In this document: positions 8,446-17,547 of the stretch, in pieces
Numbering within the stretch: position 1 is the stretch's first letter
Layout of the letters: each line of letters starts with the position of its first letter
Origin: Streptomyces fildesensis
GTDB lineage: Bacteria; Actinomycetota; Actinomycetes; Streptomycetales; Streptomycetaceae
Direction of reading: 5' to 3'
Assembly: GCF_016107395.1 (NCBI RefSeq)
Contig: NZ_JAAIKO010000038.1
Span: 23,081 to 87,080 of the forward strand
DNA length: 64,000 nucleotides
Translations under genes and position numbers: made by a program
Notes under the pieces: model-generated
Told to the model about the DNA's origin: nothing
Databases searched by the model: none
What the model saw: only the letters and a program-made list of their open reading frames with translations

Positions 8446-8598
8446 CGACGCTGTCAAGACCACGGCGTCCCCTTCCCGCCTTTCCGGGGCCATCAGTGCA
8501 GTACAGCGCCCCCATGGGTTGCGTGAGCCGCCGGCAATCGCCGGCGAGCGGCAACTGCGGGGCCTGTGCGAGGTCTTGACGGGGTCGTGTCCCCTCGG

Positions 8599-8619
8599 TT
8601 AAATCACCACCTGGATTAA
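8599..8619. promoter_or_regulatory. AT-rich imperfect inverted repeat upstream of ThuA gene
   Basis: TTAAATC at 8599-8605 and GGATTAA at 8613-8619 form an imperfect inverted repeat in an unusually AT-rich patch about 150 bases before the ThuA-protein start. It may be a promoter element or an operator. The rest of the 8060-8768 divergent region shows no gene. Confidence 0.3.
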
Positions 8620-8768
8620 GTCGTGAACAAAGTGAAGTCTTCTACTGATGCTCCGTCAGGAGAACGTCGGTAGGCCGTCCGACCTGTTCGCTGCCGACGC
8701 CCGCACCTCGGTCTCTCCGCACGATCCCCCCACTGTCACTCCGCCGTGCCCAGGAGGAACCCCGTCCC

Positions 8769-10325
8769 ATGTTGCGAACCCGCACGGCACTCCCCGTGCA
8801 ACGCGTACTGATACGGCTGCTCGCGCTCTGCATGCTCCTGCTCGGCCTCACCGCCGTCCCGGACTCGGGCACCGCGCACGCGGCCCCCACCTTCAAGGTG
8901 CTGGCGTTCTACGACGGCACCTACGACGCGGCGCACATCAGCTTCGTCCACGAGGCCAACCAGTGGTTCCCGCAGCACGCCGCGGAGAACGGCTTCACGT
9001 ACACCGCGACCAGTGACTGGAGCCAGCTCAACACCGCGAACCTGACCAAGTACCAAGTGGTCCTGTTCCTGGACAACCACCCGCAGACCGCAGCCCAGCA
9101 GAGTGCGTTCAAGACGTACATGGACAACGGCGGCGGCTGGATGGGCTTCCACGTCTCGGCCTACAACGACTCCACTTCCAACAGCTGGTCCTGGTACCAC
9201 AACACCTTCCTGGGCACCGGCACCTTCAAGAGCAACACTTGGGGCCCGACGGCCGAGACGCTGAAGGTCGAGGACCACGCACACCCGTCGATGGCAGGGC
9301 TGCCGGCCACCATCGCCTCGTCGGTCAGCGAGTGGTACAGCTGGAACAACGATCTGCGCCAGAACCCGAACATCGACATCCTGGCCTCCCTCGACCCGTC
9401 CACCTTCCCGGTCGGGACGGACCCCGCCCAGACCTGGAACAGCGGCTACTACCCGATCATCTGGACCAACCGCCAGTACAAGATGCTGTACGCGAACTTC
9501 GGTCACAACGCGATGAACTACGACACCAACACCGCGCTGTCGTCGACCTTCGCGAGCGCCCAGCAGAACCAGTTCCTCCTCAACGGCATCAAGTGGCTCG
9601 GTGGCGGCGGTGCGTCCAATCCGGGTGCCGGCTTCACGCTCGGCGTGACGCCCGCCTCGGGCACGGTGGCACCCGGCGCGTCGGCCACCGCCACGGTCAC
9701 GACGGCCGTCACGTCCGGCGGTACGGCGCAGAGCGTGGCGCTGACCGCGAGCGGTGCCCCGTCGGGAGCGACCGTGTCGTTCAGCCCGGCGTCGGTGACC
9801 TCGGGAGGCGGCTCGACGCTGACCGTGGCCACGACCTCGGCGGTCGCACCTGGCACGTACCCCATCACCGTCACCGGCACCGGCTCGTCGGGTGCCCAGA
9901 CAGCCACCTACAGCTTGACGGTGACGGGCACCGGCGGCGGCTCGGGTGCGATCACGGGCTACGGCGGTAAGTGCGTGGATGTGGCGGGTGCGAGTTCCAC
10001 GAACGGTGCCGCGGTGCAGCTCTACGACTGCAACGGAACCGGCGCGCAGAGCTGGGCGGTGGGCGCGGACGGCAGCGTGAAGGCGCTGAGCAAGTGCATG
10101 GACGTCACTGCCGCCGGTACCGCGAACGGCACCAAGGTCCAGTTGTACGACTGCAACGGGACCACCGCTCAGAAGTGGACGCCGAGCACCAACAACACCC
10201 TGGTCAACGCCGGTTCCGGTCGCTGCCTCGACGCCTCGGGACCGAGTTCCGCCAACGGCACCCGGCTGCAGATCTGGACCTGCAACAGCGCCGCCGCCAA
10301 CCAGCAGTGGCATCTCCCCACCTGA
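8769..10325 (+). CDS. Secreted ThuA-domain protein with ricin-type lectin tail
   Basis: A 518-residue secreted protein. The signal peptide covers about residues 1-39 (ALCMLLLGLTAVP, then AHA-AP). Residues about 41-285 are a ThuA-like domain: KVLAFYDGTYDAAHISFVHE, then YQVVLFLDNH, GGGWMGFHVSAY and YKMLYANFGHN. A serine/threonine-rich Ig-like region with TPASGTVAPGASATATV follows (about 290-390). The last 125 residues are a ricin-B/CBM13 trefoil almost identical to that of the divergent GH16 enzyme. ThuA domains occur in trehalose and other carbohydrate use, but their reaction is poorly defined. GGAGG lies just before the start. Co-regulation with GH16 is likely. Confidence 0.88.
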   Translation: MLRTRTALPVQRVLIRLLALCMLLLGLTAVPDSGTAHAAPTFKVLAFYDGTYDAAHISFVHEANQWFPQHAAENGFTYTATSDWSQLNTANLTKYQVVLFLDNHPQTAAQQSAFKTYMDNGGGWMGFHVSAYNDSTSNSWSWYHNTFLGTGTFKSNTWGPTAETLKVEDHAHPSMAGLPATIASSVSEWYSWNNDLRQNPNIDILASLDPSTFPVGTDPAQTWNSGYYPIIWTNRQYKMLYANFGHNAMNYDTNTALSSTFASAQQNQFLLNGIKWLGGGGASNPGAGFTLGVTPASGTVAPGASATATVTTAVTSGGTAQSVALTASGAPSGATVSFSPASVTSGGGSTLTVATTSAVAPGTYPITVTGTGSSGAQTATYSLTVTGTGGGSGAITGYGGKCVDVAGASSTNGAAVQLYDCNGTGAQSWAVGADGSVKALSKCMDVTAAGTANGTKVQLYDCNGTTAQKWTPSTNNTLVNAGSGRCLDASGPSSANGTRLQIWTCNSAAANQQWHLPT

Positions 10326-10330
10326 AGGAC

Positions 10331-10363
10331 CGGTGTTCCCCCGGGTGAACCGGGGGAACACCG
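10331..10363. terminator. Terminator hairpin after ThuA gene
   Basis: A perfect 14-base stem (CGGTGTTCCCCCGG and its complement) with a GTGAA loop begins six bases after the ThuA-protein stop. It sits between that gene and the convergent membrane pseudogene and probably ends transcription from both sides. Confidence 0.8.
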
Positions 10364-10414
10364 TTCGGTCGCGGAATTCACGACCCGGCGGATTTCACCC
10401 GGGTCGCTCGTCGA

Positions 10415-11194
10415 TCAGGCGGTGTTCGCCCACACCGTGACGTTCAGTACGACATAGGCCGGCTGGGCCGACGAGATCGTGACGCCGGCCATTCTGCCGT
10501 TCTCGATCAGACAGAACGATGTTCCCGGAGCACTGTCGGCCTGATTGGCGAACACGGTGTTACTCGCACAGGCCTCGTAATTGGGTGTGCTGCCGGCTGG
10601 AAGACTCAGCATCTTGTCCCCGTTGATGGGCACGAACACCAGATGGTCCGCGGGCGCGGCCGTGCCCAGATCCCCTAATCCCGTCGTGCTGAACTGGGAC
10701 TGCGTGGGCTTCGTGGGGCCAAGGGGTATGGAGTGGCCAAAACCGAGATTGACGCTGTAGCTGCCGAGAACCGTTCCGTTGGTCGAGGCGGGCGGCGACT
10801 CCGGCGACGAAGTGGTCGGATCGGGTCCGGGAGTGGTCGGCGGGGTCGCCACCTTGGCCGGCGGCGCCGTGACGGTGATGGTCGGGCCAGGCTCGGGCGA
10901 GGCGACATTGTGGCCGACGACGGCGCCGACTCCGAAGGTCGCCAGCGCGGAGGCCAGCACGGTGACGATGCCGACGACGTTGGTCAGCAGTTCTCTGATG
11001 TTCGTCAGCGTCGTGTTGAGGTCGCTCCGGCCGGCGGCCGCGTTCGGCGGGGCACCCTACGGTGGATTTACCGGTCGCGGCGGATTGCCCGGTCGCGGAA
11101 TACCGGGCGTCGGATTGCCCGGGGTCGGATCGCCCGGGGTCGGATCGCTCGGCTCCGGAGCGCTCGGCCGTGTGGTGCCGGACTGATGGGACAT
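10415..11194 (-). pseudogene. Proline-rich single-pass membrane protein, interrupted by in-frame TAG
   Basis: Read from ATG 11194 (GGGGGG ribosome site upstream), the frame gives a cytoplasmic proline-rich head with repeated DPTPG/NPTPG units, then reaches a TAG at 11057-11059 (codon 46). The same frame continues without further stops: DLNTTLTNIRELLTNVV, a membrane segment (GIVTVLASALATFGVGAVVG), a Pro/Thr-rich linker and an extracellular domain with two cysteines, ending at 10415. Uninterrupted, it would be 259 residues. A shorter product could start at GTG 10960 but would lose half the membrane segment. Either the gene is inactivated by one base change, or the stop is read through or is a sequencing error. 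No enzyme family is recognised. Confidence 0.65.
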
Positions 11195-11507
11195 GATCTG
11201 GTTCCCCCCAGAGTTTTGGACGGACTCGCGCCGTAGTCAGGTCCGGACATTCCCCAAGATCACGCCGCGGAGCGCGAGATCCATTTCCTGGCCACTACGG
11301 CTCGAACACCCACTGGACAGATTAGGAGAAACCCTTATCCTCCACAGCACTTCTCGCAGACTTCCCCAAGGCACCCGCTACCGGCGAACTCATTCGGCCC
11401 GATTCGGTTTGCGTTCCATTGACGGTTCGAGGAGCGGGCCCGTGCCCCTCGCGCAGAAATTACGCGACTCGCGGCATATGACCTGGAATATGAATGTTCG
11501 CGCATGA
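11195..11507. other. Intergenic region upstream of subtilase
   Basis: About 310 bases between the divergent membrane pseudogene and the subtilase gene. The part nearest the subtilase is unusually AT-rich (around 11470-11510), which fits a promoter. No gene, repeat or clear operator was seen. Confidence 0.5.
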
Positions 11508-11519
11508 TTGCCTGCGCCA

Positions 11520-12755
11520 GTGAAAACCAGAAGCAAGCTCGCCATCGCGACCGCCGTCACCGCTGCCCTGGTGACCGCAGGTCCGCTGTCCGCCGCCGCG
11601 AAGCCCGGCCCCGCCGGGGCGGGCGCACCCGTTCTCGCGCCGCTCCGCGTCCCGGCGTCGTCCCCCATCGCCGACCAGTACATCGTCCAGCTCAAGCCGA
11701 AGGCCAACGTCGCCGATGCGGTGACCAAGTCCGGGGTGTCCTCCCTGTTCAGGTTCAGCAGGGTGCTCCGGGGCTTCGGCGCCAAGATGTCGGCCGCTCA
11801 GCTGGCCAAGGTCAGGGCGAACCCGAACGTCCTGGCCGTGGAGCAGGACGCCGAGTTCCGCGCGCCGGAGCCCGGCACCCCGGCGAAGACGACCGCGGCC
11901 GCCGGCGCGGTGGCGCCTTCGGTGTCCTGGGGCCTGGACCGGATCGACCAGCCGAACCTGCCGCTGGACAACACCTTCACCGTGACCGCCACGGGTGCCG
12001 GCGCCAACGCCTATGTCCTCGACTCCGGCATCGATTACAACCACAGTGAGTTCGAGGGCCGCGCCGTTCCCGGCTTCGACGCGTTCCCGTCCCAGGGACG
12101 CAACGGAGCGGACTGCGAGGGCCACGGCACCCACGTCGCGGGCACCATCGGCGGCAAGACGTACGGCGTCGCACGCCAGGCGACGCTGATCAGCGTCCGG
12201 GTCCTCGACTGTGCCGGCAAGAGCAGCAGTCTGAAAGTCATCGCCGGACTCGAATGGGCGGGAGCGAACGCGGCGATGAACCCCGGCAAGCCGGCGGTCC
12301 TCAACGCCTCACTCGGCGGCCCGGTGTCCTCCATGGTCAACAGCGCCGTCAGCTCCCTCCTCGACCTGGGCGTCCTGCCCGTCGTCGCGGCGGGCAACGA
12401 AGCGACCGACGCCTGCACCACCTCCCCGGCGTCGGCGGGGAGCGTCGTGGCCGTCGGCGCGAGCAACCGGCAGGACCAGGAGACCGACTTCTCCAACTAC
12501 GGCAAGTGCGTGTCGCTCTACGCCCCCGGACAGGCCATCGTGTCGGCCAAGCTCGGCGGCGGCAGCGTCGCTCTGGACGGCACCTCCATGGCCTCTCCGC
12601 ATGTCGCCGGGACCGCGCTGCTGTACAAGACCACCCATCCGGCCGCGACTCCGCAGGACATCACGGCCTGGTTGGCGGACACCGCCACCAAGGGCGTCCT
12701 GAGCTCGGTCAGCAAGACCTCCCCCAACAAGCTGCTGTTCACCGACGGCATCTGA
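11520..12755 (+). CDS. Secreted subtilisin-family (S8) serine protease with I9 propeptide
   Basis: A 411-residue secreted subtilase. The frame opens at TTG 11508 directly after a stop; GTG 11520 is preferred because it gives a classic signal peptide (KTRSKLAIATAV, hydrophobic core, then PLSAAAKPG). Neither start has a good ribosome site. An I9-type inhibitory propeptide (DQYIVQLKPKANV to AVEQDAEF) covers about residues 50-115. The mature domain shows D168 in YVLDSGID, H202 in GHGTHVAGT, the oxyanion asparagine in VVAAGNE and S356 in GTSMASPHVAG. It resembles Streptomyces extracellular proteases that process or digest protein outside the cell. It is monocistronic, with a strong terminator after it. 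Confidence 0.93.
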   Translation: MKTRSKLAIATAVTAALVTAGPLSAAAKPGPAGAGAPVLAPLRVPASSPIADQYIVQLKPKANVADAVTKSGVSSLFRFSRVLRGFGAKMSAAQLAKVRANPNVLAVEQDAEFRAPEPGTPAKTTAAAGAVAPSVSWGLDRIDQPNLPLDNTFTVTATGAGANAYVLDSGIDYNHSEFEGRAVPGFDAFPSQGRNGADCEGHGTHVAGTIGGKTYGVARQATLISVRVLDCAGKSSSLKVIAGLEWAGANAAMNPGKPAVLNASLGGPVSSMVNSAVSSLLDLGVLPVVAAGNEATDACTTSPASAGSVVAVGASNRQDQETDFSNYGKCVSLYAPGQAIVSAKLGGGSVALDGTSMASPHVAGTALLYKTTHPAATPQDITAWLADTATKGVLSSVSKTSPNKLLFTDGI

Positions 12756-12806
12756 CCCGCCCAGGACCCGGACCCCGCACCGCGGACCCCGCACCGCGCG
12801 GCCGGC

Positions 12807-12850
12807 GGGCCGGCGGCTCCAGGCCCACAGGAGCCGCCGGCCCCCGTTTT
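12807..12850 (+). terminator. Intrinsic terminator after subtilase
   Basis: A perfect 14-base stem, GGGCCGGCGGCTCC with its complement at 12830-12843, is followed by CCGTTTT. It lies about 50 bases after the subtilase stop codon. Confidence 0.85.
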
Positions 12851-12984
12851 CGAGGCCGCCGCTCCGCCATTCGCGATGTCCTCCGGTGGGCGTTTCGCTA
12901 CGATCCGCTAGGGATCGTTCACCTCGGGGTGGATCTCCCCGCGCTCATGCTCCGACCGCATTCGCGAGAGGCAGGATCGTCACG

Positions 12985-13764
12985 ATGCTCACGACCGACT
13001 TCACCACCGGCGCACCCAACTGGCTCGACCTCGCCAGCCCCGACACCACGGCGACGGCCGGCTTCTACGCGGCGGTCTTCGGCTGGACCTTCGAGTCCGC
13101 CGGCCCCGACGCGGGCGGCTACGGCTTGTTCCAGAAGGACGGCAAGACGGTCGCGGCCCTGGGGCAGCTCACCGAGGAGGGCGCCGCCCCGGCCTGGACG
13201 GTGTACTTCCGGACCCCGGACGCGGACGCCACCGCCAAGGCGGTCGAGCAGGCCGGTGGGACCGTGCGGGTCGAGCCCTTCGACGTCATGGACGCGGGAC
13301 GGATGTCCTGCCTCACCGACCCGGGCGGCGCCGAGTTCGCCGTCTGGCAGCCGGGGGCGGTCAAAGGCCTGGAGAAGACGTCGGAACACAACACGCTGCT
13401 CTGGGTCGAGCTGCACGTTCCTGACCCGTCGGCCGCGCTGTCCTTCTACCGTTCGCTCTTCGGCTGGCGGTCGAGCGAGATGAAGATGCCCGGAATGACC
13501 TACACCGTGCTCTCCACCGCCGAGGGCGAGCAGGAGGACGCTTCGTTCGGCGGAATGGTCGCCGCCCAGGGGAGCATGGAGCCGCGCTGGATTCCGTACT
13601 TCGACGCGGCTGACGCGGACGACATCGTCACCCGGGTGCAGGAGAACGGCGGCACCGTCCTCGCACCCGCCGAGGACGTACCGGACGTCGGCCGGATCGC
13701 CTGGCTCGCCGACCCGTTCGGCGCGCCCTTCGCCGTCCTCAAGCCCCGCCCCCGAACTGCCTGA
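12985..13764 (+). CDS. Two-domain VOC (glyoxalase-fold) protein
   Basis: A 259-residue protein made of two vicinal-oxygen-chelate domains. The start ATG 12985 gives MLTTDFTTGAPNWLDLASP, the usual opening of this family. Domain one (about 10-118) has ATAGFYAAVFGW and ends in DPGGAEFAVWQP. Domain two (about 130-255) repeats the pattern with AALSFYRSLFGW and ends in DPFGAPFAVLKP. Such tandem VOC proteins, like the mycobacterial CFP30B type, usually have unassigned substrates. It is cytoplasmic and has no operon partner. A second paralogue lies at 38963-39790 in this window. Confidence 0.85.
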   Translation: MLTTDFTTGAPNWLDLASPDTTATAGFYAAVFGWTFESAGPDAGGYGLFQKDGKTVAALGQLTEEGAAPAWTVYFRTPDADATAKAVEQAGGTVRVEPFDVMDAGRMSCLTDPGGAEFAVWQPGAVKGLEKTSEHNTLLWVELHVPDPSAALSFYRSLFGWRSSEMKMPGMTYTVLSTAEGEQEDASFGGMVAAQGSMEPRWIPYFDAADADDIVTRVQENGGTVLAPAEDVPDVGRIAWLADPFGAPFAVLKPRPRTA

Positions 13765-13812
13765 CCCCATCGGGAGGGTGGTGCGGACCGGGGACCCCGG
13801 CCCGCAGCCGCA

Positions 13813-14760
13813 TCAGTGGGTCAGCGAATCGATCATCATCGTCAGCAGCTGCTTCCGCCGGTCCCCGCCTCCGACGACCCAGATGTGCAGTTCCGCCGCC
13901 CCGTCCCACGGGCGTGGTCCGGGACACCTCGCCGACCTTGAGCACGTCCCGCGAAGCCGCCGGCGTGGCCGCCATGAGCGACACACGCGACCGCGACGAC
14001 AAAGGGCACCGCCCGGCCTGCCGTTCGGGCCCTCCGGGACCTGACTGCGACCTGCTCCGACCGGGATCCCGAGCCCGGCGCCGGCCAGGTAGGCCACCCA
14101 GGTGGCGAGCCCCACCGAGAAGCCGAGCAGCAACAGCGCGTCGATCGCTCCGATCCAGGTCAACGGCAGTGACCGGCTGCTGACGCCGGTGTCGAGATCC
14201 AGGAACCGGCCCGCCACAGTCCCAGGCCGAGAGCGAGCCCGACAAGTGCCGGCAGGCCGCGGACGTTCCCGCCGGCTCGCCGGAACTCGGCGTACCGCCG
14301 GCCCGAGACCGCCAGGAGCGCCGCCACCGCCGCACTCCACCCGACCTGCAGTGCGGTGGACCAGCTGTTGCCCGCATGGGACAGGCCCGACTCGGTGGTG
14401 GCCAGTGCCACATGACCCCACGCCACCTGCACGGCCAACCCGCCCGCCAGGGCTTCCACGACTCCGGGGCGCAGCGGGACACGAGGTTGGGCCAGGGCGC
14501 CGTCCGCGCCGGCCGGGAGGGATGCTTGGCCCACGCGACACACCACCACCGGATCCGTCAGCCACGTCGGCGGACGGGCCGGCGTGGCACGGGCGACCAG
14601 GGTGCGCAGTTCCCCGGCGAGCGCCGGGTCGGCCTGGAGATCCAGCGGGGGGAGGAAGTTGCCGGAACCTACGCCCTTCGGCGAGAACCCGCCGGACAGC
14701 GCCGGGACGGGCTCGGCCGGATCGCGGTCGATGGCCCGATACCGCGTCGAAATCCGGGAG
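13813..14760 (-). pseudogene. Frame-scrambled membrane protein pseudogene
   Basis: No single long frame looks natural here, but joining frames on the minus strand yields coherent protein. The order is RYRAIDRDPAEPVPALSGG; then, after a C-run at about 14646-14652, LDLQADPALAGELRTLVARA and membrane helices (STALQVGWSAAVAALLAV, GLPALVGLALGLGLW). After a second shift near 14200 comes LTWIGAIDALLLLGFSVGL, then VSLMAATPAASRDVLKVGEV in the third frame, and finally AAELHIWVVGGGDRRKQLL to the stop at 13813. At least three or four frameshifts are needed. Several sit near homopolymer or GC-rich runs, so assembly error is possible as well as decay. Function unknown. Confidence 0.55.
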
Positions 14761-14766
14761 GGCGCG

Positions 14767-15558
14767 TCACCCGAAGCCGATGCGTTCCAGCCAGAAGTCG
14801 AGCAGTTCCACGTCGCCGATGATCTCGATGCCTTCGGTCCGGGCCGGGAGGCGTTTGTAGATGATCAGCAGGAGGTCGGACAGCGGGCCGCGTACGGCGA
14901 CTGCGGCTTTCTCATGGGCCCGGCGCCAGACGATGGCGTCGCCGGTGAGATCGATCAGCCACTCCGCCGCCGCCTGCGGCGGGGTGTCCGTGGCGTGGAA
15001 GTGCAGAGTGCGGCCGGGGCCGAGGAGTTCGCGCATCCAGGGGTGGACCTCGAAGTGCATCGGCAGAGCGCCGAGCTCCATCCACTCGTCGATGCCGTCG
15101 AGGGCGACCTCCTGCTCGGCGGTGAACTTCTTGCCGATCGCCAGGGTCGCGTCGGCCCGGTGGATGACCGTCTCGTGCAGGAACCGGCGCGCGTAGAACG
15201 CGGTGGTGCCCCCGGTGACCGGGGTCCACACCTTCGTGTCCGGCCCGGCGCCGCGCAGCGTTTCCGCCAGCTGCGCGGCGCCCTCGACGAGCCACGGTCC
15301 GAGCACCGCGGGATCCTCGTGGGTGTACGCGGACAGATCACGGAAGTGATCGTCCGGGATCGGCTCCAGGACCCGCTTCCGGACCACTTCCTCGGCCCAG
15401 CGCTGGCCGCCGCCGAGGTGCCGCAGCAGCTGGCCGGCGTTCCACCCGGGGCAGGAGGGCACCGGGACCGTGAGGTCCGCACCCTCGATGGAGGCGTACA
15501 ACAAGCCGGTCTGCGCGACGATCTCGGAGCAATGGCGGTCATGGCTCAAAGCGCTCAT
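14767..15558 (-). CDS. Maleylpyruvate isomerase family mycothiol-dependent enzyme
   Basis: A 263-residue protein of the DinB-like, mycothiol-dependent maleylpyruvate isomerase family. The N-terminal four-helix domain carries the typical VPSCPGWNAGQLLRHLGG opening. Histidines in FLHETVIHRADA fit the metal-binding set, followed by a small C-terminal domain with a LHFHATD strand. These enzymes use mycothiol, the actinobacterial thiol, for isomerisation or detoxification, but most genomic copies have no assigned substrate. It starts at ATG 15558 and stands alone upstream of the membrane pseudogene. Confidence 0.8.
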   Translation of the reverse strand: MSALSHDRHCSEIVAQTGLLYASIEGADLTVPVPSCPGWNAGQLLRHLGGGQRWAEEVVRKRVLEPIPDDHFRDLSAYTHEDPAVLGPWLVEGAAQLAETLRGAGPDTKVWTPVTGGTTAFYARRFLHETVIHRADATLAIGKKFTAEQEVALDGIDEWMELGALPMHFEVHPWMRELLGPGRTLHFHATDTPPQAAAEWLIDLTGDAIVWRRAHEKAAVAVRGPLSDLLLIIYKRLPARTEGIEIIGDVELLDFWLERIGFG

Positions 15559-15631
15559 GACGTCACGATAGACCGCACCTCCGACAGCGCCACCGCTCCT
15601 GGTCCGCGCCTCCGCCGCCGGGCGGGTCAGG

Positions 15632-16450
15632 TCACGCGTACGTGTAGCGGGAGGTGTGGTCGAGCAGGTCGGCCGGGGTGATGTCGTTCCACGGCTTCAT
15701 GGTGTCGCGCAGGTCGACGACGTCCGGCGTCCCCGCGGCCGGCAGGTACGGCGAGGTCGGGTGCAGTCGCTGCCAGTCCGCCCACAGCTTGTCTATGAAG
15801 CAGTGGTGCAGCCAGAACACCGGGTCGTTGGGCGACACGCCGGTGCCCATCTGGCCGCCGACCCACACATGGACCCGGTTGTGCAGATTGACTCCGCGCC
15901 AGCCCTCCAGGTGGTTGCGGAAGCCGTTCGACTGGCTGTTCCACGGCGCCATGTCGTACACGGGCATGGCGAGGACGGAATCGACCTCGGCCCGGGTCGG
16001 CAGGGGGCGGCCTCCGCCGCCGAGCTGGCGGCGCAGATAGTTGCGGGAGTCGACGCGGACGTTCACCGCCCACCGTCCGGAGTTGAAGGCGAACGGGCCG
16101 GTGGTCACCTGCGCGTCGCTGGCGCGCCCGTCGCCGCCGAGGAAGTCCGCGCCCCACAGGGAGGCGGACGCCGTACGGTCCCGGGTCCAGTCCCAGTACG
16201 GCAGCATGACCGAGGAGTCGACGGACTGCAGCGCCTGCTCGAACTCGAGAAGGAATCTGCGGTGCCAGGGCAGGAAGGACGGCGATCGGTGGCCGACCCG
16301 CTCCCCGTTGTCGACGTCGGACATGATGAACGCGTTGTGCGTGGTGACGAAATCGTCGTACCGGCCACTGCGCTTGAGTTCCAGTACGGCGTCGGTGAAG
16401 GCACGCTTCTGTGCGGCGGTGAGGTTCGCTTGGTTCTGACGGACTGCCAT
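15632..16450 (-). CDS. melC2: Tyrosinase MelC2
   Basis: A 272-residue type-3 copper tyrosinase, the length typical of Streptomyces. All six copper ligands are in place: H38 (TTHNAF), H54 and H63 (GHRSPSFLPWHRRF) for CuA; the two histidines of NLHNRVHVWVGG and the HH of DPVFWLHHCFIDKLW for CuB. It has no signal peptide of its own and in this family leaves the cell with MelC1. It oxidises tyrosine and DOPA towards melanin. It lies 98 bases downstream of melC1 in the standard melC1-melC2 order and is expected to be active. Confidence 0.97.
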   Translation of the reverse strand: MAVRQNQANLTAAQKRAFTDAVLELKRSGRYDDFVTTHNAFIMSDVDNGERVGHRSPSFLPWHRRFLLEFEQALQSVDSSVMLPYWDWTRDRTASASLWGADFLGGDGRASDAQVTTGPFAFNSGRWAVNVRVDSRNYLRRQLGGGGRPLPTRAEVDSVLAMPVYDMAPWNSQSNGFRNHLEGWRGVNLHNRVHVWVGGQMGTGVSPNDPVFWLHHCFIDKLWADWQRLHPTSPYLPAAGTPDVVDLRDTMKPWNDITPADLLDHTSRYTYA

Positions 16451-16548
16451 GAAGAGTCTTCGTCCTTTGCGGGTGGTTCGGGTTCCGACGGGTCGCGTCG
16501 CGACGGGTCGGATTAAGGTGCGGCGGTTCGGGTCGGGCGACGATCGGG

Positions 16549-16971
16549 TCAGACAGCGACCGGGACGAGCGCGGCGCCCTGCAGTTCGAGCACCGCGGCC
16601 CGGGCCGCAGCACGCGGCGTGGCGAACGTCTCGTAGTGGTTCACGACGCTGATCCAGGAGGAGTCGGCGTTCTGCATCACATGCAGTTCCTTGCCGTCCA
16701 CGAACACCGCGTAGCCCGGCCCCCCGTGGTGGTGTCCGCCGGCGGCCCGCGGCGCGCCGTGTATGCGCCGGCCCCGGTAGGTCTCGTCGAACGCCTCAGG
16801 TCCGGTGTGCGGGACGGACCCCGCGGTGTTGTCGATGTCGTTCCCGGTGTCGTTCCCGGTGCCCCGGGCGGCCAGCGCCACCGGCAGGCCCAGCGCGACC
16901 CCGGTGAACGCGGCGGCGGCAACGCCCGTGACGGCGCCGCGCAGCACGCTGCGGCGGGTGAGTTCAGACAT
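16549..16971 (-). CDS. melC1: Tyrosinase co-factor (caddie) protein MelC1
   Basis: A 140-residue copper chaperone for tyrosinase. The start ATG 16971 is preferred, with GGGGG upstream. A Tat signal (SELTRRSVLRGAVTGVA, then a hydrophobic run to ALAARG) exports the MelC1-MelC2 complex. The core contains a histidine-rich GGHHHGG patch and the conserved YAVFVDGKELHVMQNADSSW segment followed by ISVVNHYET, which holds the caddie tyrosine that enters the tyrosinase active site. It is the first gene of the melC operon. The upstream intergenic region to 17547 should hold the promoter. Confidence 0.95.
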   Translation of the reverse strand: MSELTRRSVLRGAVTGVAAAAFTGVALGLPVALAARGTGNDTGNDIDNTAGSVPHTGPEAFDETYRGRRIHGAPRAAGGHHHGGPGYAVFVDGKELHVMQNADSSWISVVNHYETFATPRAAARAAVLELQGAALVPVAV

Positions 16972-17040
16972 GTACGGCCCCCATCTTGTCGCCTTCGGGT
17001 ACATCGACCCCAGAAGGCAGGAATCCCAACGGGTAGTCAC

Positions 17041-17547
17041 ATTTCGTGATCTCCCGACCGGGATGTTCGCAGGCGGCGGCCGCGAGTGGAAAGGAGTGTC
17101 TTACCCGTTGGCTCCTTACCGGACATTCCCTCGCAAGATGTGGAAAGTTGAACGGAGTGGATCTTGCAGAACGTCCGGCGCTATACGGGTTCGGACGCGA
17201 AAATCTCCTGAATGAAGCCGAAGGAGCGACAAATCCTCGGGTTGTACGGGAATTATGGTGATGTCCCCCACCAAAAGATCACGACGCAAAAGTGTTCGAC
17301 GGTGAGCAGCGGACCGGCCGCCAGGAGCGCCGCGGCGGCGGACGCGGAGGTGGATCACGAGGTGGATCACGGGCTGGATCAAACAGCGCGGCCGGGCCCC
17401 GAGGGCGCACCATCACGCCCCGGGACCCGGCCGTTGACCGGACTTCAACCATGACACCTGCGACGGATCACCCTCGTGGATCAGAACCACGGAGTGCAGC
17501 GCGCCGTCCCGTCGTTGCCGGCCTGCACAGGGTGAAGTAACGGAGGC
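17041..17547. other. Intergenic region with short tandem repeat, upstream of melC1
   Basis: No convincing gene in about 500 bases. It holds two exact tandem copies of GAGGTGGATCAC (17347-17358, 17359-17370) and a degenerate third copy (GGGCTGGATCAA). The AT-richer part at 17215-17300 is a plausible site for the melC promoter or an associated regulator site. Confidence 0.4.

Noticed and set aside
17347..17382. Possible CRISPR-like repeat
   Set aside because: Only three 12-base tandem units with no spacers; a simple tandem duplication.
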